A stretch of DNA of 64,000 bases from Globodera rostochiensis (GCA_018350325.1 JAEVLN010000010.1:496001-560000); one strand, 5' to 3'. Numbered from the stretch's first letter, positions 21,201 to 33,870 are shown. Program-made: numbers and translations. The notes: generated by a model from the sequence alone, not told the origin.

Positions 21201-24200
21201 GCGAAAGTGAAAGTGATTAATGAAACAACACTTGAAGACGAAATCAACCAATTTTGCTTAAATTTGGCAAAAATTCGACAAATTTGCGTGAAAAACATTA
21301 AACAATATGAACGAAAATTTTCTTTGAAAAGAAATGTTATAATCAAACAAAAAGAAAACCATAACAAATTTTATGATTTTATTGCAAATTTTGTTAAGCA
21401 TTTTGGAGGAAATTGGATTAAAAATGATAATGAAGAAAGCATTGAATTTGATTTGAATGGGGCCAAATCATTTCTGGAAAAAGTGTACAATTTGGCAACA
21501 AATCAAATAGTGAAAAAGAATAAAAGTGAAGAATTTGAGTGTTTGCCCAATAAATTGAATTTTGAAACGGCGATCAAAGCGATTTTGGGCAAAAATTTGA
21601 ATGAAAAAGCCAAAAATTTACTAAAAGAATTTTATGTGCCAAAAGAAATTCCGCGAAAAAGTGCCAAAAAAGAAGATGACCTCAAAGAGTTTCTGGAGGT
21701 TAATTTGGAGGTGCAATTATTCGAATTATTTTATTCGTTTGCGGCACGACTCGAGGCGATTGTTCACGGCAAAAATATTGACGGAACCATCGAAAAAAGT
21801 CGAGAAAATTCAAAGGACAAAATTCGGGCATTTCTCGCTGTGCCGAATTGTTTCAATGTCCCGGAATGGGCCAACAAATTTAGGTTTTTAAAATTTATTT
21901 AAATTGTTTATTTCCCATCATTTTTAAGCATATTTGATTATTGGATGGAAATAAAAGAGATAAATTCAGAAAGTCAAATTCCTGCGATTGGAGTCGAAAT
22001 ATTTAGGAATGAAAATGAAGAAGCAAAAAGCATTTCACGAGGTATTCTTTCATAATTATAATTTCTAACAGAAATATAATTATTTATTTTAAACAGAAAA
22101 TTACAAAACATTGAAACGTCTCAACGAGCACAAATTCTCATTTTACGAGTCCACAAAACATCTCAAAAGAATATATAGTGCAATAGGGAGTGTGACCGAG
22201 CCACCGACTAACCTCGAAATACCCAAAATGATCAATCCGATATTGTCGGAAATTCATTTTAAATGGTATAAAAAAGGAATTTATTCTGATAACGACAGAA
22301 AAAACATCAAAGGATGCGAACTTACAAAATTATTCAAAAATATTTCTGCAAATTTTATGAAAATTGAAGGCGTAATATGGCACATGGATGAGTGGGATTC
22401 CGAGATCCAAGCGGAGGTTGAGCAGCATTTTGGGAAATATTGCAAAAAAATGTAAGTTTATTTTTTTAAATAATTTCCGAATTTGTCCATTTACAAAATT
22501 GCCTAAAGAAATGGGGCAATTGTAAAGCTGATCGGTCCCAAATTTTTTCAAAAAATAAATTCAGAAGACATTAATAACCAAAATATCTTTAATGAAAATT
22601 TTATGAACGTTTATTGTTTTTTAAATTTAAACTTAATTTATTTTTTGTTGATAATCAAATTAAAGTATTATTTTTTTTTTATAATCAAAAGAAAGTATTA
22701 AACATTTTTTTAATAAAAGATTTAAGTCGTGGTAATTTTTCCCTTATTTTTTAATGCGAAAGTTAAATTGTTCGAGTCTTTTTTTTTGTGGAAATGACTA
22801 AAAGTCTATATTTAAGGTCCACAATTTTTCAAAAAAGGCCAAAAATCAATGATTTTGGGTGCATTTTTTTCTTGAATTTTGGGTCAAAAATGCAAAAATA
22901 TGCAAAATATGCTATTTTAAACTTGACCAAAAAAGGCTATTTTGGGCCGTATTATCGAAGCATTGAGCAAATAAAATATGCAAAATAAATATAATCCATG
23001 CCCTAATTATTACTTTTTTTTTAGAGAAGGAATTGCCCGCAAAGCTGATTTGAACACTGTCCGCTATGATTTGGTTCTAAATTTCAAATTGAATGCATGG
23101 AAAGGTGAGGAAATAAAAAATAAAAAACATTTTTAATTCATTTATTTTTAAGATGTCCACGACAGAACGAAAGATTTATTGAAAAAATGGGCCGAAAATA
23201 AGAGTTACGAAGAGCGTGCTTTCGCTGAAGGGACTGAAAATGTTATAGAACCTACAATGACAAAAGAATATAATCGTATATCGAAAGAAATGAGCGAAAG
23301 CATAACCAAAATTGAGGCATTGAAAGCGAAAGAAAATGATGGATTTGATTTGATCGGATTATTTGATAGATTGGATGAATTGACGCGGAAGATTGTGGAA
23401 GACGAAATGCCTAATTTAGAAAAAGCGAAAAAAGAGTTGGAAAAATTGGAACGATTGGAATGGGCTGAGAATTATAAAAAGAAAAGGCTTTACGAACAAA
23501 TAGAATCCACCAATCGTCAAAAAGAAGATAAAGAAAAAGAAGCAAAAAATTTGGAAAATGAAATGAATTTATTGCAAAACAAACTTGATAAAATGCCGGA
23601 AAAACTGCGTAAAAATGCCGCCCCCTTTTTGGGATGGCTCAAAAGTAATGGGAGAGGAGAAATTACCAAAGAAACAAAACAAATTCTGCAAAAAATATGC
23701 ACTCTAAGCGAACTTAACCAAAAAGTTGAAAAAATGAGAAAATCCATGCGCGAATTATCAACGAATAATGGGAAAGTGCTGCAAAAGTTGCAGAAAAAAT
23801 TGAAAGAATCTTTGGGAAAAGTAAACAAATTTGGGGATTATTGTGCGAACAATTTGTTGGAATTAGCGAAAGAAAATTGCAAGGATTTGAACAAAAAAAC
23901 GCAAGGAGAACCCTCCGATTACGAAAAAACGGTAGAAGAACTTGGTGAACAAATTGATGAGGCAAGCCATGGAGTGACGGGGGAGTTGGACGCGCTGTTG
24001 ATTGAGTGCAAAATTGAAAGGGGAGAAAATGAGTTGAAGAGTAAAGAGAAACAATTAGAGAATTTAAAGGAAAATCTTTCAAAAATGAATAAAGAAATGC
24101 CACTACAAATTGCAGAAATTGACAAAAAATTAACTAAAATTTTGATGAAAAAAGACGGAAAAGAAAAAGAAATTGACACTTTGGAAAAGGAGTTAAAGGA

Positions 24201-24291
24201 AAACAAAGAATCGGCACGAGAAATGAGCAAAAACTTTGGACAAATGCTTGAAAATGTGAAGAAACTTTATGGCCAAAAAATGGACGAATAG
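18293..24291 (+). CDS. Family gene A: secreted four-module coiled-coil protein, intact, 1268 aa
   Basis: Unrecognised family. Exons: 18293-18367, 19478-19914, 19967-20079, 20180-20836, 21046-21883, 21929-22041, 22097-22451, 23025-23104, 23153-24291. All junction phases agree and all introns are GT-AG. Exon 1 is a signal peptide (MNSFYWAKTAFVSLLMISS, cleavage near FKA). Exons 2-3, 4, 5-6 and 7-8 each encode a helical module with the pattern ILGK-x-L...NLLKE, then a hydrophobic helix such as LFELFYSFAARLEAIV, and end in a strand-like piece such as IRIDWNIW or LVLNFKLNAW. Exon 9 (380 codons with stop) is a Lys/Glu-rich coiled coil with no ATPase motif. The protein is probably secreted; its partner is unknown. 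Intron 1 carries an 860-bp inserted element. Copies B, C and D follow in the same orientation. An effector role is inference from the signal peptide, promoter array and amplification. Confidence 0.88.
18485..19340. mobile_element. 856-bp terminal-inverted-repeat element in intron 1 of gene A
   Basis: The ends GGCCTATTTCAATTG and CAATTGAAATAGGCC are perfect inverted repeats, flanked by CCAGG on both sides (possible 5-bp duplication). Sub-terminal DNA is rich in ATATCAT/ATGATAT words, also inverted. There is no transposase. Introns 1 of B, C and D lack it. Confidence 0.85.
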
Positions 24292-25095
24292 AAAAGAAGG
24301 CTGGCGAAGGAAATGGAATTATTGCGATAGAATTGCTTTTCGGGTTTTCAAATTTTTTCGGGATTTTCGAATTCGTTTTCCACTTTCTGATTTTTGCATA
24401 AACATTTGGTCCTTGAAAGCTCTAAAGAATTAAAGCTTCCATTAAGACATATAAATTAAACGTTTGATTCCCTGCACCTTAAATTAGAAACCTTGAGGGC
24501 GTTAAGAGGAAATGCAAAACATAGCAAGCCGGGGACAAATCACATTGTTCACAAAACCATAGGAGTGACCCTGTTAGTCCAAATTTGTGCAAAACATTTT
24601 TTATTTGAAAAAATTGTCAGAAAATATGTTAATTGATGCACTGATTAACAATTTGTCATAGGAAATAAAATCTATTTTAAATTACATAATTATCGACCAT
24701 TTCACGGAATAAAAATGCGAAGCATCCCCTCAACGTGTCGCAGGAATATCCTGAATTTGTATATTAATTAAGAATTCGCTTCGTAACTTTCTCATTGAAA
24801 TCCTCGAAACCCAATAAAATGAAAATAATTTAATGTTGAGCCAAAATCAGAACAACATTTTTTTAAGATTTGACTCCTCCAAATCAGAGAACAGATCTTA
24901 TAAAAATAAATGGGGACCCTGCTTTATCCATCCATCTCAATCCATTATTTACCAATGGTATGATTTTACAGATTAATTTTAATTGTTGTATATTTTAAAG
25001 AAAAAATTTTCAACCCGAAGAGCCGAAACCCGGCTTTTTCTCAACCCGATACCCGACTCGACATTTTTCTTAACCCGGAACAACCCTGCTCCGCA
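24292..25095. other. 3' flank of gene A and shared intergenic segment
   Basis: No gene is seen. The 3' flank (ACATTTGGTCCTTGAAAGC, then AAACCTTGAGGGCGTTAAG and CACATTGTTCACAAAACC) is shared with the 3' flanks of C and D. From about 24944, a segment with TTTACCAATGGTATGATTTT and CAACCCGATACCC words is shared with the DNA before gene D (53131-53283), so the duplicated unit extends here. Confidence 0.6.
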
Positions 25096-25326
25096 GTGCC
25101 AAAAGGGAGGAGGGGAATGCCAACCGGCAATGTGCCTAAAAGGAAAAAGGTGAAAAGTGCAAAAGGGAAAATGCCAACAGGCAATGTGCCTAAAGGGAAA
25201 AGTGCAAAAGGGAAAATGCCAACAGGCAATGTGCCTAATGGGAAAAAGTGCAAAAGGGAAAATGCCAAAAGATAAAAGGGCCATAAGGGAAAATGCCAAC
25301 AGGCAATGTGCCAAAAGGGGAAAAGT
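25096..25326 (+). repeat. 46-bp-unit minisatellite with ATGCCA, upstream of gene B
   Basis: Five ATGCCA hexamers lie in units of the same type as those before gene A. They are farther from the start codon (about 1.15-1.36 kb) because additional AT-rich DNA (25327-26200) separates them from the promoter block. That DNA contains a stretch shared with the region before gene C (25619-25737 with 45959-46087) and no gene. Confidence 0.9.
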
Positions 25327-26200
25327 GAATTTAGTTATTATCATAAATGTTTTTTAATACATTTCTCATAAATTGTACGATTACATGAACTTTAATGTAA
25401 TTGTTCATTTTCATTGATTCAAATAACTCAAAAATTGACGAATTGATCAAAAATGTTCACAAAACCTTTCATTTATATTCTTTACTATTAAATGCCTTTT
25501 TACATTTCCCATAAATTGTACGAATCCGTGAAGATTCTGGGGAAAGCCAACAATTCCTGACTTTGACTTAAATTTAAAAAACTTATTAGATAAAAAATGA
25601 TCTTAAAAATGAAATAAAAACTTGTGAATTGTCATCTAAAAAGTTTTTTTTTAAATTGGAAAACGTAAAAAGAGTTTTTAGAATTGTTTCCAGCGTAAAG
25701 AAAGTCTGAAAAAATCATTAACGCAGTCGGGGATCTGCCGGGACACGGATCGGGATTTTATGCTTAACCATTGTTAGCGGGAGAAGAAAAATTTTTAGTT
25801 GGCTTGACCATATTTATGTGACATTATTTGTCTTTGGATGTCATTAAATATTAAATAGTTTGTATTTTAATTGTGACGTCTTAAATGATGAATGAATAAA
25901 TGAAAATATTATGAAAAGGAAAAATTAAAATACAAACTTTTTAATATTTAATAATATCTAAAGACAATATCACAATAAATAAAATAATTGCGCGCCTTTT
26001 TTCTTTTTTCCCCCGCTAACAATGACGAAACGGCCTTGTATCCCTTCTGTAGGGTAGTCCGGGACCGGGATTTCACTTTACAAAAACCAATTCCGATCCG
26101 GGTCCCGATTTTTGGCAAAAAAATTGAACGATTTAATTTAATTGTTCATTTTAATTGATTTGAATAAAGTAAAAATTGAACAATTTAATGTAAATGGGGC

Positions 26201-26470
26201 AATATTCCCCTCACATGGACTCCAATGCTTGGGAAGGGCGGCCCGCCCGCCCCTCACGCTTTATTTAGACCAAAAAAGCCAATAAAAAGTCAGCGAATTG
26301 CTCCAAAATGTTCATAAAACCATTCATTTATATTCTCAAACCTAATTTAATTTATTCATAAAATGCTTTTTTACATTTCTCATAAATTATACAAATCCCT
26401 GATATTTGGGGAAAACCAACAATTCCTGACTATTATTTTATAAATTTTAATTTAATAACATTTAGAAAAA
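26201..26470 (+). promoter_or_regulatory. Conserved proximal promoter / 5' region of gene B
   Basis: The same block as before gene A: AATATTCCCCTCACATGG, the GGGCGGCCCGCCCGCCCC core, CTTTATTTAG, the ACAACAATTCCTGAC-like region and TTTAGAAAAA before the ATG. Confidence 0.65.
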
Positions 26471-29400
26471 ATGAACTCTTTTTATTGGACCAAAACGGCC
26501 TTTGTCTCCCTTCTGATGATATCATCAATTACTTTTGAAGCAACGGTTGGGAAGTTTTAATTAATAATTAAAATATGTAATTAATTAGCGTTAGGGATGA
26601 CCCCGAAAATCCTAATTAATTCATTAATCTGATATGCGTCTAAGGGTGTAAAAAAGCCAAGTTAGGGTTTTCCTCAAAAAGGCATAATTGAATAATTAAT
26701 TTTGTCGGATCTCCCTTTGATATATTTAATTATTTGCACCTTTTAGTGTACGGGCCCCGTTTCGGCTTTGTTCAATTCGCTTATCGTTGGCATAACATCC
26801 GCCAACGAAGGCGAACATTCGGCGGCGTCCATTTCCAATCAGCGGCCATTGGAATTGAAATTGGCCGATGCGCAAATGTTGCAGCAATGGATTGGCCAAA
26901 TTGCGCGAAAAATTGTTGTTGAGGATGGCATTTTTGCCGGAAATTATTCCCGTGGCCCGAACATCAACATTAATGACGTCATTTTAACCGATGGATTGCC
27001 AGAGGAACGAATTAAAAAGAATGCTAAAAAATTGAAGGAAGTTCAAAATTTGGAACAAAAAGGCCAATTTTTGAAATTGCTCTTTTCATTCGGGGCAATG
27101 TTGAGTGCCGAGATTGGAGAGCAATCGCAACAAAACGGCACTTTACGGGCGCTTTTAAAGGCTTACGAATGTGTTGTGGAGCAATTTCCAGAAGAAAAAG
27201 ACGGGTAAAATAAACTTTTTTAATATTTAATAATTTGTTTTATTTTTAATTTTATATTCACTTTAAGCATTTCCGACTTTGTTATTGGAGCAGACATAAA
27301 AAGTCCGATTGAGCAATTAAAAGTCGACAAAATTATTTTGGAAAGTCAACCAATTAACAATTTAAATTTAAATCTTCCTTATATTCGTAAGTTTGACCTT
27401 TTTTTTTGAGTATCTTTCGGTTAAATTTTGAAATAAAATTATTAAATTTAAATGTGTAATTAACGATTTAATAATGATTATTTTTCAGACGAATTTGACC
27501 TTCTCAATGCTTTAAACATTGAAATGACTCCAAACGACGTCATAAATTTTGCTTTTTTCATTAACAAAACATTTTTGTCTGGCCCGAGTAATAATCCGTT
27601 CAAAAAATATATTTTGGAATTGAAAGGATTGAGCCTTTCAAACTTCGGCGAGGACCCCGTCAAATATCGACGAATTGCGCACCAATTGGTGTTGCATTTG
27701 AAAAAATGGGGGACCGAAGATTTGGAGAAAATTTCGTCGAAAAAATCAAGCGTAATATTGACCCAAAGAGATAAGTGCATTTTTAGCATTTTTGCCCGGA
27801 ATTTATTGCGAAGAATTGCCAAATTTGAACTTTTGGACGATTATTTTGGCGAGCTGAACATCCCTGGGCAGGTTGAAAACAACAAATTTTATTTGGAAGT
27901 TTATGAGGAATTTTCTGCGGATACTTGTAAAAAAGTGAAGAAAGACGAAGGAATTAAAAATTCAAAAATTTACCCATTCTTGGACGAAGCAATTCGAATT
28001 GATTGGAACGTTTGGAAAGGTCCGTTTTTATTGAATGGACTTTTTTGTTTTGTTTTTTGGGGCATTTTTAACAACAAATCCCATAAATTTATTTAATTTG
28101 AAAGCTTTGAGTCTTTAAAAGCCATGAATAAGTGAAGCAAAGCGTTTTATCTATTCACCAATAATTGTTGGCCAAGCTTCTAAAAGCTTTTGAATAATCT
28201 CAAATTTACATAAAATTGATTTTTTAAGGAATAATTCAACAAATTGACGAGCTCACTAAGACAGTAAAAAGTATGGATACGAAACAAGTGGCAGAATATT
28301 TGAAAAGAGCCAATGAAAATGAAGGACCAATGAAAATAGTTAAGGCAAAATTCGATGAAAAGAAATTTGGCCTTGAACTGAAGGCGGATGTGAAAATGGA
28401 TAATGAAACAATGCCTAAAGACGAAATCAATAAATTTTGTTCAAATTTGGCAAAAATTCGACAAATTTGCGTGAAAAACATTAAACAATATGAACAAAAA
28501 TTTTCTTTGAAAAGAAATGTTATAATCAAACAAAAAGAAAACCATAACAAATTTTATGATTTTATTGCAATTTTTGTTAAGCATTTTGGAAGAAATTCGA
28601 TTAAAAATGATAATGGAAAAAGCATTGAATTTGATTTGAATTGGGCCAAATCATTTCTGGAAAAAGTGTACAATTTGGCAACAAATCAAATAGTGAAAAA
28701 GAATAAAAATGAAGAATTTGAGTGTTTGCCCAGTAAATTGAATTTTGAAACGGCGATCATAGCGATTTTGGGCGAAAATTTGAATGAAAAAGCCAAAAAT
28801 TTACTAAAAGAATTTTATGTTCCGCCAAAAAATGCCGAAAAAGAAGGCGGCCTCAAACATTTTCTGGTGGAAGCGCAATTATTCGAATTATTTTATTCGT
28901 TTGCGGCACGACTCGAGGCGATTGTTCACGGCAAAAATATTGACGGAACCATCAAAAAAAGTCGAGAAAATTCAAAGGACAAAATTCGGGCATTTCTCGC
29001 TGTGCCGAATTGTTTCAATGTGCCGGAATGGGCCAACAAATTTAGGTTTTACAATTATTAAAATTTTTATATTTTCCATCATTTTTAAGCATATTTGATT
29101 ATTGGATTGAAATAAAAGTGATAAATTCAAAAAGTCAAATTCCTGCGATTGGAGTCGAAATATTTAGGAATGAAAATGAAGAAGCAAAAAGCATTTCAGG
29201 AGGTATTCTTTAATAATCATAATTGACTAAAGAAATATATTTATTTATTTTAAACAGAAAATTACAAAACATTGAAACGTCTCAACGAGTACAAATTCTC
29301 ATTTTATGAGTCCACAAAACATCTCAAAAGAATATATTTTGCAATAGGGAGTGTGACCGACCCATCGGATGAGGTGGAAATACCCAAAATGATCAATCCG

Positions 29401-31531
29401 ATATTGTCGGAAATTCATTTTAAATGGTATAAAAAAGGCAATTATTCTGACGACTACCGACAAAACATCAAAGGATGTGAACTTACAAAATTATTCAAAA
29501 ATATTTTTGCAAATTTTATGAAAATGGAAGGCGCGAAATTGCACTTGAGTAAATGGGATTCCGAGATCCAAGCGAAGGTTGAGCAGAATTTTGGGAAATA
29601 TTGCAAAGAAATGCAAGTTCATTTATTTTAAAATTTTATTTTCGAATTTGTCTTTTTTTTTAATTGCCTAAAGAACGAAAATAGGGCAATGTAAAGCTGG
29701 TCGGTCCCCCACTTTTCAAAAATAAAATATTTTAAAAAGTCGTGGAGTTTCTAGGGGTTTCCGGGAGGCCCAGAATCCGAATCTTACATATATTTTGAAA
29801 TGATCGAACTCTAAATCAAACAATTTTTCATTTGTTTTTCAAAATGAACATTTTTGTTAATCGTGCAACTAAAAATCGAAGCGGGCCAACTGCGTCTGGA
29901 CAACTGCGTCTTCAGCAACATCAAGCCGATTCAATACTCTATTACAAAGTTATAAGTGAAAAAGTCTAAAAAACTCATTGTTGTCAGGTCACAACTTTGT
30001 TCATTTTTATCCATTGCTTTTCGAATGCTTACAAATAGCTTCTTCTTCTTACGGCCTTTCAAACTATATAAAGATTATCAAGATTGGTCAGTAATGAAAA
30101 AAGTTATGAGTTGCTAAACGTCCCTGAGACGCAGTTGACCCCTACGCACTAAAAATCGCTTTTTTCATGATTATAGTTGAAAATGATTTCCCGTAAATTT
30201 TCCCATATAATTAGCATTTATTCATTTTTTAGAGAAGGAATTGCCCGCAAAGCTGATTTGAACACTGTCCGCTATGATTTGGTTCTAAATTTCAAATTGA
30301 ATGCATGGAAAGGTGAGGAAATAAAAAATAAAAAACATTTTTAATTCATTTATTTTTAAGATGTCCACGACAGAACGGAAGATGTATTGAAAAAATGGGC
30401 CGAAAATAAGAATTACGAAGAGAATGCTTTCGCTGAAGGGAATGAAAATTATATTATAACACCAATGACAGAACTATATAATAGCAATTCGAAAGAAATG
30501 CGCGAAAGCATATCCAAAATTGAGGTATTGAAAGAAAATGATGGAATTGATTTGTTGGCATTATTTGATAGGGCACATAATTTAATGCAGAAGATTGTGG
30601 AAGAAATGCCCAATTTAGAAATGGCAAAAAAAGAGTTGAAAAGATTGGAACAATCGGAAAACTCTAAGAATAGGAATAAAGAATCCCTTTTCAAAGAAAC
30701 AGAAATCATCAAACGTCAAATAGAAGATAAAGAAGAAGAGACAATAAATTTGAAGAATGAAATTAATTTATTGCAAAAAGAAGTGAATGTAATGCCGAAA
30801 AAACAGCGTGAAAATGCCGCCATCATTTTGGCATGGCTCAAAAGTAATGGGGCAGAAGAAATTACCGAAGAAGCGAAACAAATTTTGCACAAAATATGCA
30901 CACTAAGCGAGCTTTCCCCAAAAGTTGCATGGCTCAAAGCAAAAATGAAAAAATCAGTCAATGAGGCCAAAATTGCGGAATTAAAAAAGCTTCAAAAGTT
31001 GCAACAAAAATTGCATACCAGTCAAAAGACTTTAAATGGATTAATGACTAAAATTTCTCTTTTTGCAAAATATTGTGGGACGGATTTGTGGGAATTAACG
31101 ATGAAGTTTTGCGGGCATTTGAACGAAACGAACTGTCAGAAAAAATAGAAGAACCCGACGATTACAAAAAAACGGTAGAAGAACTTGGTAAACAAATTGA
31201 TGAGGCAAGCAGCCAAGGAGTGGCGGGGGAGTTGGACGCGCTGTTGAGGGAGTTCAAAATTGAATGGGAAGAGAAGGAGTTGAAGGAAAATCTTTCAAAA
31301 AAGAATAAAGAAATGGCAGAAATTGACAAAAAATTAACTGAAATTTTGATGAAAAAAGAAGAAAAACAAAAAGAAATTGACACTTTGGAAAAGGAGTTAA
31401 AGAAAAACAGAGAATCGGCACGAAAAAAAGGCAAAAACCTTAGACAGATGCTTGAAGAAATGATGAAAAATTATGACAAAAAAATGGACGAACAAAAGAA
31501 GGCTGACGAAAGAATGAAATTATTGCGATAG
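26471..31531 (+). CDS. Family gene B: secreted four-module coiled-coil protein with frameshifted exon 9
   Basis: The nine-exon architecture is as in gene A. Exons: 26471-26545 (signal peptide MNSFYWTKTAFVSLLMISS), 26747-27204, 27268-27386, 27489-28019, 28229-29045, 29090-29202, 29258-29612, 30233-30312, 30361-31531. Exons 1-8 are open with consistent phases. Intron 7 uses a GC donor (GAAAT then GCAAGT). In exon 9 the frame stops at 31148 (NETNCQKK), while the homologous coiled coil (EEPDDYKKTVEELGKQIDEA) continues in another frame to 31531. One base is missing relative to the family near the A run at 31140. As it stands the product is 1111 residues with a shortened coiled coil. Exon 5 is a mosaic: its start matches C and D, the rest matches A. 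A pseudogene, a shortened functional product or a homopolymer sequencing error are all possible. Confidence 0.8.
29881..30151. mobile_element. Inverted-repeat insertion in intron 7 of gene B
   Basis: The sub-terminal words CCAACTGCGTCTGG and GAGACGCAGTTGACC are inverted, with an ACAAAGTTATAAG / CACAACTTTG dyad inside. The flanks both carry ACTAAAAATCG, a possible target duplication. Introns 7 of C and D are much shorter and lack it. Confidence 0.55.
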
Positions 31532-33117
31532 AATTTTGTTTTTTGATTTTTCATTTCTTGGGTTTTTATTTTTCCTTTTTAACTTTCTTATTCATAAACA
31601 TTTGGTCCTTGAACGCTACAAATCCGATCACTCACCACTACCCACCCATTAATCAGGAAGGATTCCGGATCAGCGATGGGCGGAATTCCGTTGTTTTTGG
31701 CCTTTTCTCCGTTTTCCATTAAAATGCCCACTTTTATGCAAAAACGGGAAAAATATGCACACTAAAAGCCTAAAGTTGCCTAATTTTTCAACAAAATAGA
31801 ATCAAAAATTTCTCGGCGGCCCCCACCCTACTTAAAATAGGCTTAAGAACAGAGCTGCACGCTCAGCAGATTTTTAAAGAATTTTTCCGCAATTTGTTTT
31901 TCAGATGAAAATTTTTTTTTTCGAAACGAGTACTTTTAGTAATTTTCAAATACTAAATGTTCTGAAAAAAAACGTCGAAGGCTGGTTCCAAGTAAGTCTA
32001 TGGCCTGGTAGTTTGTCTTTGCGCAACTCTGATGTTGTATGTTGGGTTTAAATCCGCATGAGTGCAAGCATTTATTTATCGTTTTGCCTCTACTCACATA
32101 CGCTTCGCCCATTATTTTTTAAATAAATTTTTAAATATTTTTTTTTTCATTAAAAAGCGCGCAAACAAATAATTTTTGAAAAAAATTCATCACATCTTTC
32201 TGAATTTTTGCTTCAATTTTATTCCCCGGCGGCACCTGTCGGCACCGCTGAACATCCTCTACTCACCTATGCCAAATGGGGTAACTAGCCTGTGATTAGT
32301 AGAGCCCGGATTTATATGGACTAAAAAACGCGAAATATGGACTAAAAACCCCAAAATATGGATCACCCCAAAAAGTACCAAAATATGGACTAAAATTCAA
32401 AGTGCAGTCTTACTGTTACGAAATTTTTTCTTTTTACTCCAATTGCTTAGCGCTTGCTGGGAGGATCTTAAGTTGGAATGTTTGGGACAAGTTCGCAACC
32501 GAACACTTTTTGATCCGGACAAAACTGTGGTCTGCAAAAATTGCAGGGTCGGAGGGTTGAATTTCGGTTTTTGTCCCTAACTTTCTTTGCCTTATCAGCA
32601 GCTCTTACATGGGGATGTTTTGCATTCTGGTAGATCTTTGCGAGCTGCGTCGAATGGTGTACTGTATGTGCTTGTGGGAGTTTGGTGTTTTGCACTAGGC
32701 GAGCTTTGTTCAACCTTGAGTGATTATATCATAAAATGCAGAAAAAATAAGCTGCATTTTTACGTTAAATAATAACTGTTCTCTTTCTTACGCATGAAAC
32801 TCAAAAAGTTGTAGTCAAAAGAGATTTTCAAAAAGTCTTAGCTAATTTTTTTCTCTATAAGTTAGTATTTGAGTTCATTTTAAATCCCTTCACTCTGAAC
32901 GGAGTTATAAGAGAATAAGTGTTTTTGGATTTCAAAACCAAAGGGGGGCCCTTTTGGTGTGGAATGAAAAAAATAAATGTTTTTTTCTGCCTTCCTATTA
33001 TATTTAATGTAGTAGAAATAATTCCTAAATAGGTTTTAAAGTATTCCTGATTTTTTAAAATATTTTTGTGTGTTATTTAGAAATTTTTGGAATTTTCATT
33101 TTTTTGGTCGGCAAATT
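31532..33117. other. No gene; repeat-rich spacer between gene B and the satellite
   Basis: The spacer contains a copy of the GC-rich dispersed core (CCGGCGGCACCTGTCGGCAC, about 32225-32250) and short repeats of AAAATATGGACTAAAA around 32310-32400. Open frames at 32468-32772 on both strands overlap one another and have no recognisable domain. Confidence 0.5.
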
Positions 33118-33870
33118 TGGGTCCCAATATGTATAGACCAGAATTAGGTTTTCCGGAAAGACACTAAGAATCAGAATTTGTTATTTCATGTTCTGGAAAT
33201 CAAGAATGCACCAGAATTTGCTGCTCCGGAAAGCCAGCTGGACCAGAATTTGGCTTTCCGGAAACTCAGTATAGACCAGAATTAGACTTTCCGGAAAGTC
33301 AGTATAGCCCAGAATTAGGTTTTCGGAAACTCCGGCAACAGAATTTGTTAATTGCTGTTCTGGAAATCCAGAATGAACCAGAATTTGCTGTTCCGGAAAG
33401 CCAGCTGGACCAGAATTTGGCTTTCCGGAAAGTCAGTATAGACCAGAATTAGGTTTCCGGAAAGCCAGTACGAACCAGAATTTGTTATTTGCTGTTCTGG
33501 AAATCCAAAATGGACCTAAATTTCGTGCTCCGCAAAGCCAACTGGACCAGAATTTGGCTTTCCGGAAAGTCAGTATAGACCAGAATTAGGTTTTCGGGAA
33601 AGACAGTATGAACCAGAATTTGTTATTTAATGTTCTGGAAAGCCGCCAGCTGGACCAGAATTTGGTGTTCCGGAAACCCAATATAGACCAGAATTAGGTT
33701 TTCCGGAAAGACACTAAGAATAAGAATTTTTTATTTGATGTTCTGGAAATCAAGAATGCACCAGAATTTGCTGGTCCGGAAAACCAGCTGGACCAGAATT
33801 TGGTGTTCCGGAAACCCAATATAGACCAGAATTAGGTTTTCCGGAAAGACACTAAGAATCAGAAGTTGTC
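33118..33870. repeat. Minisatellite with TTTCCGGAAA, left of the satellite
   Basis: About 20 degenerate units of 30-36 bp are built on GACCAGAATTTGGCTTTCC then GGAAAGTCAGTATA. Most units contain the palindrome TTTCCGGAAA or TTCCGGAA. The same repeat resumes at 45241-45350 on the far side of the 59-bp satellite. Confidence 0.9.

Noticed and set aside
23517..24230. Long Phe/Ser-rich minus-strand frames opposite family exons (also opposite B, C and D)
   Set aside because: They are antisense shadows of Lys/Glu-rich coding sequence (AAA/GAA read as TTT/TTC).
23179..24291. SMC, myosin or kinesin ATPase assignment for exon 9 of the family
   Set aside because: Only a Lys/Glu-rich heptad-like coiled coil is seen. 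There is no P-loop, motor motif or hinge, and the protein has a signal peptide.
31073..31531. Separate small gene after gene B
   Set aside because: It is the frameshifted continuation of exon 9, homologous to the end of exon 9 in A.
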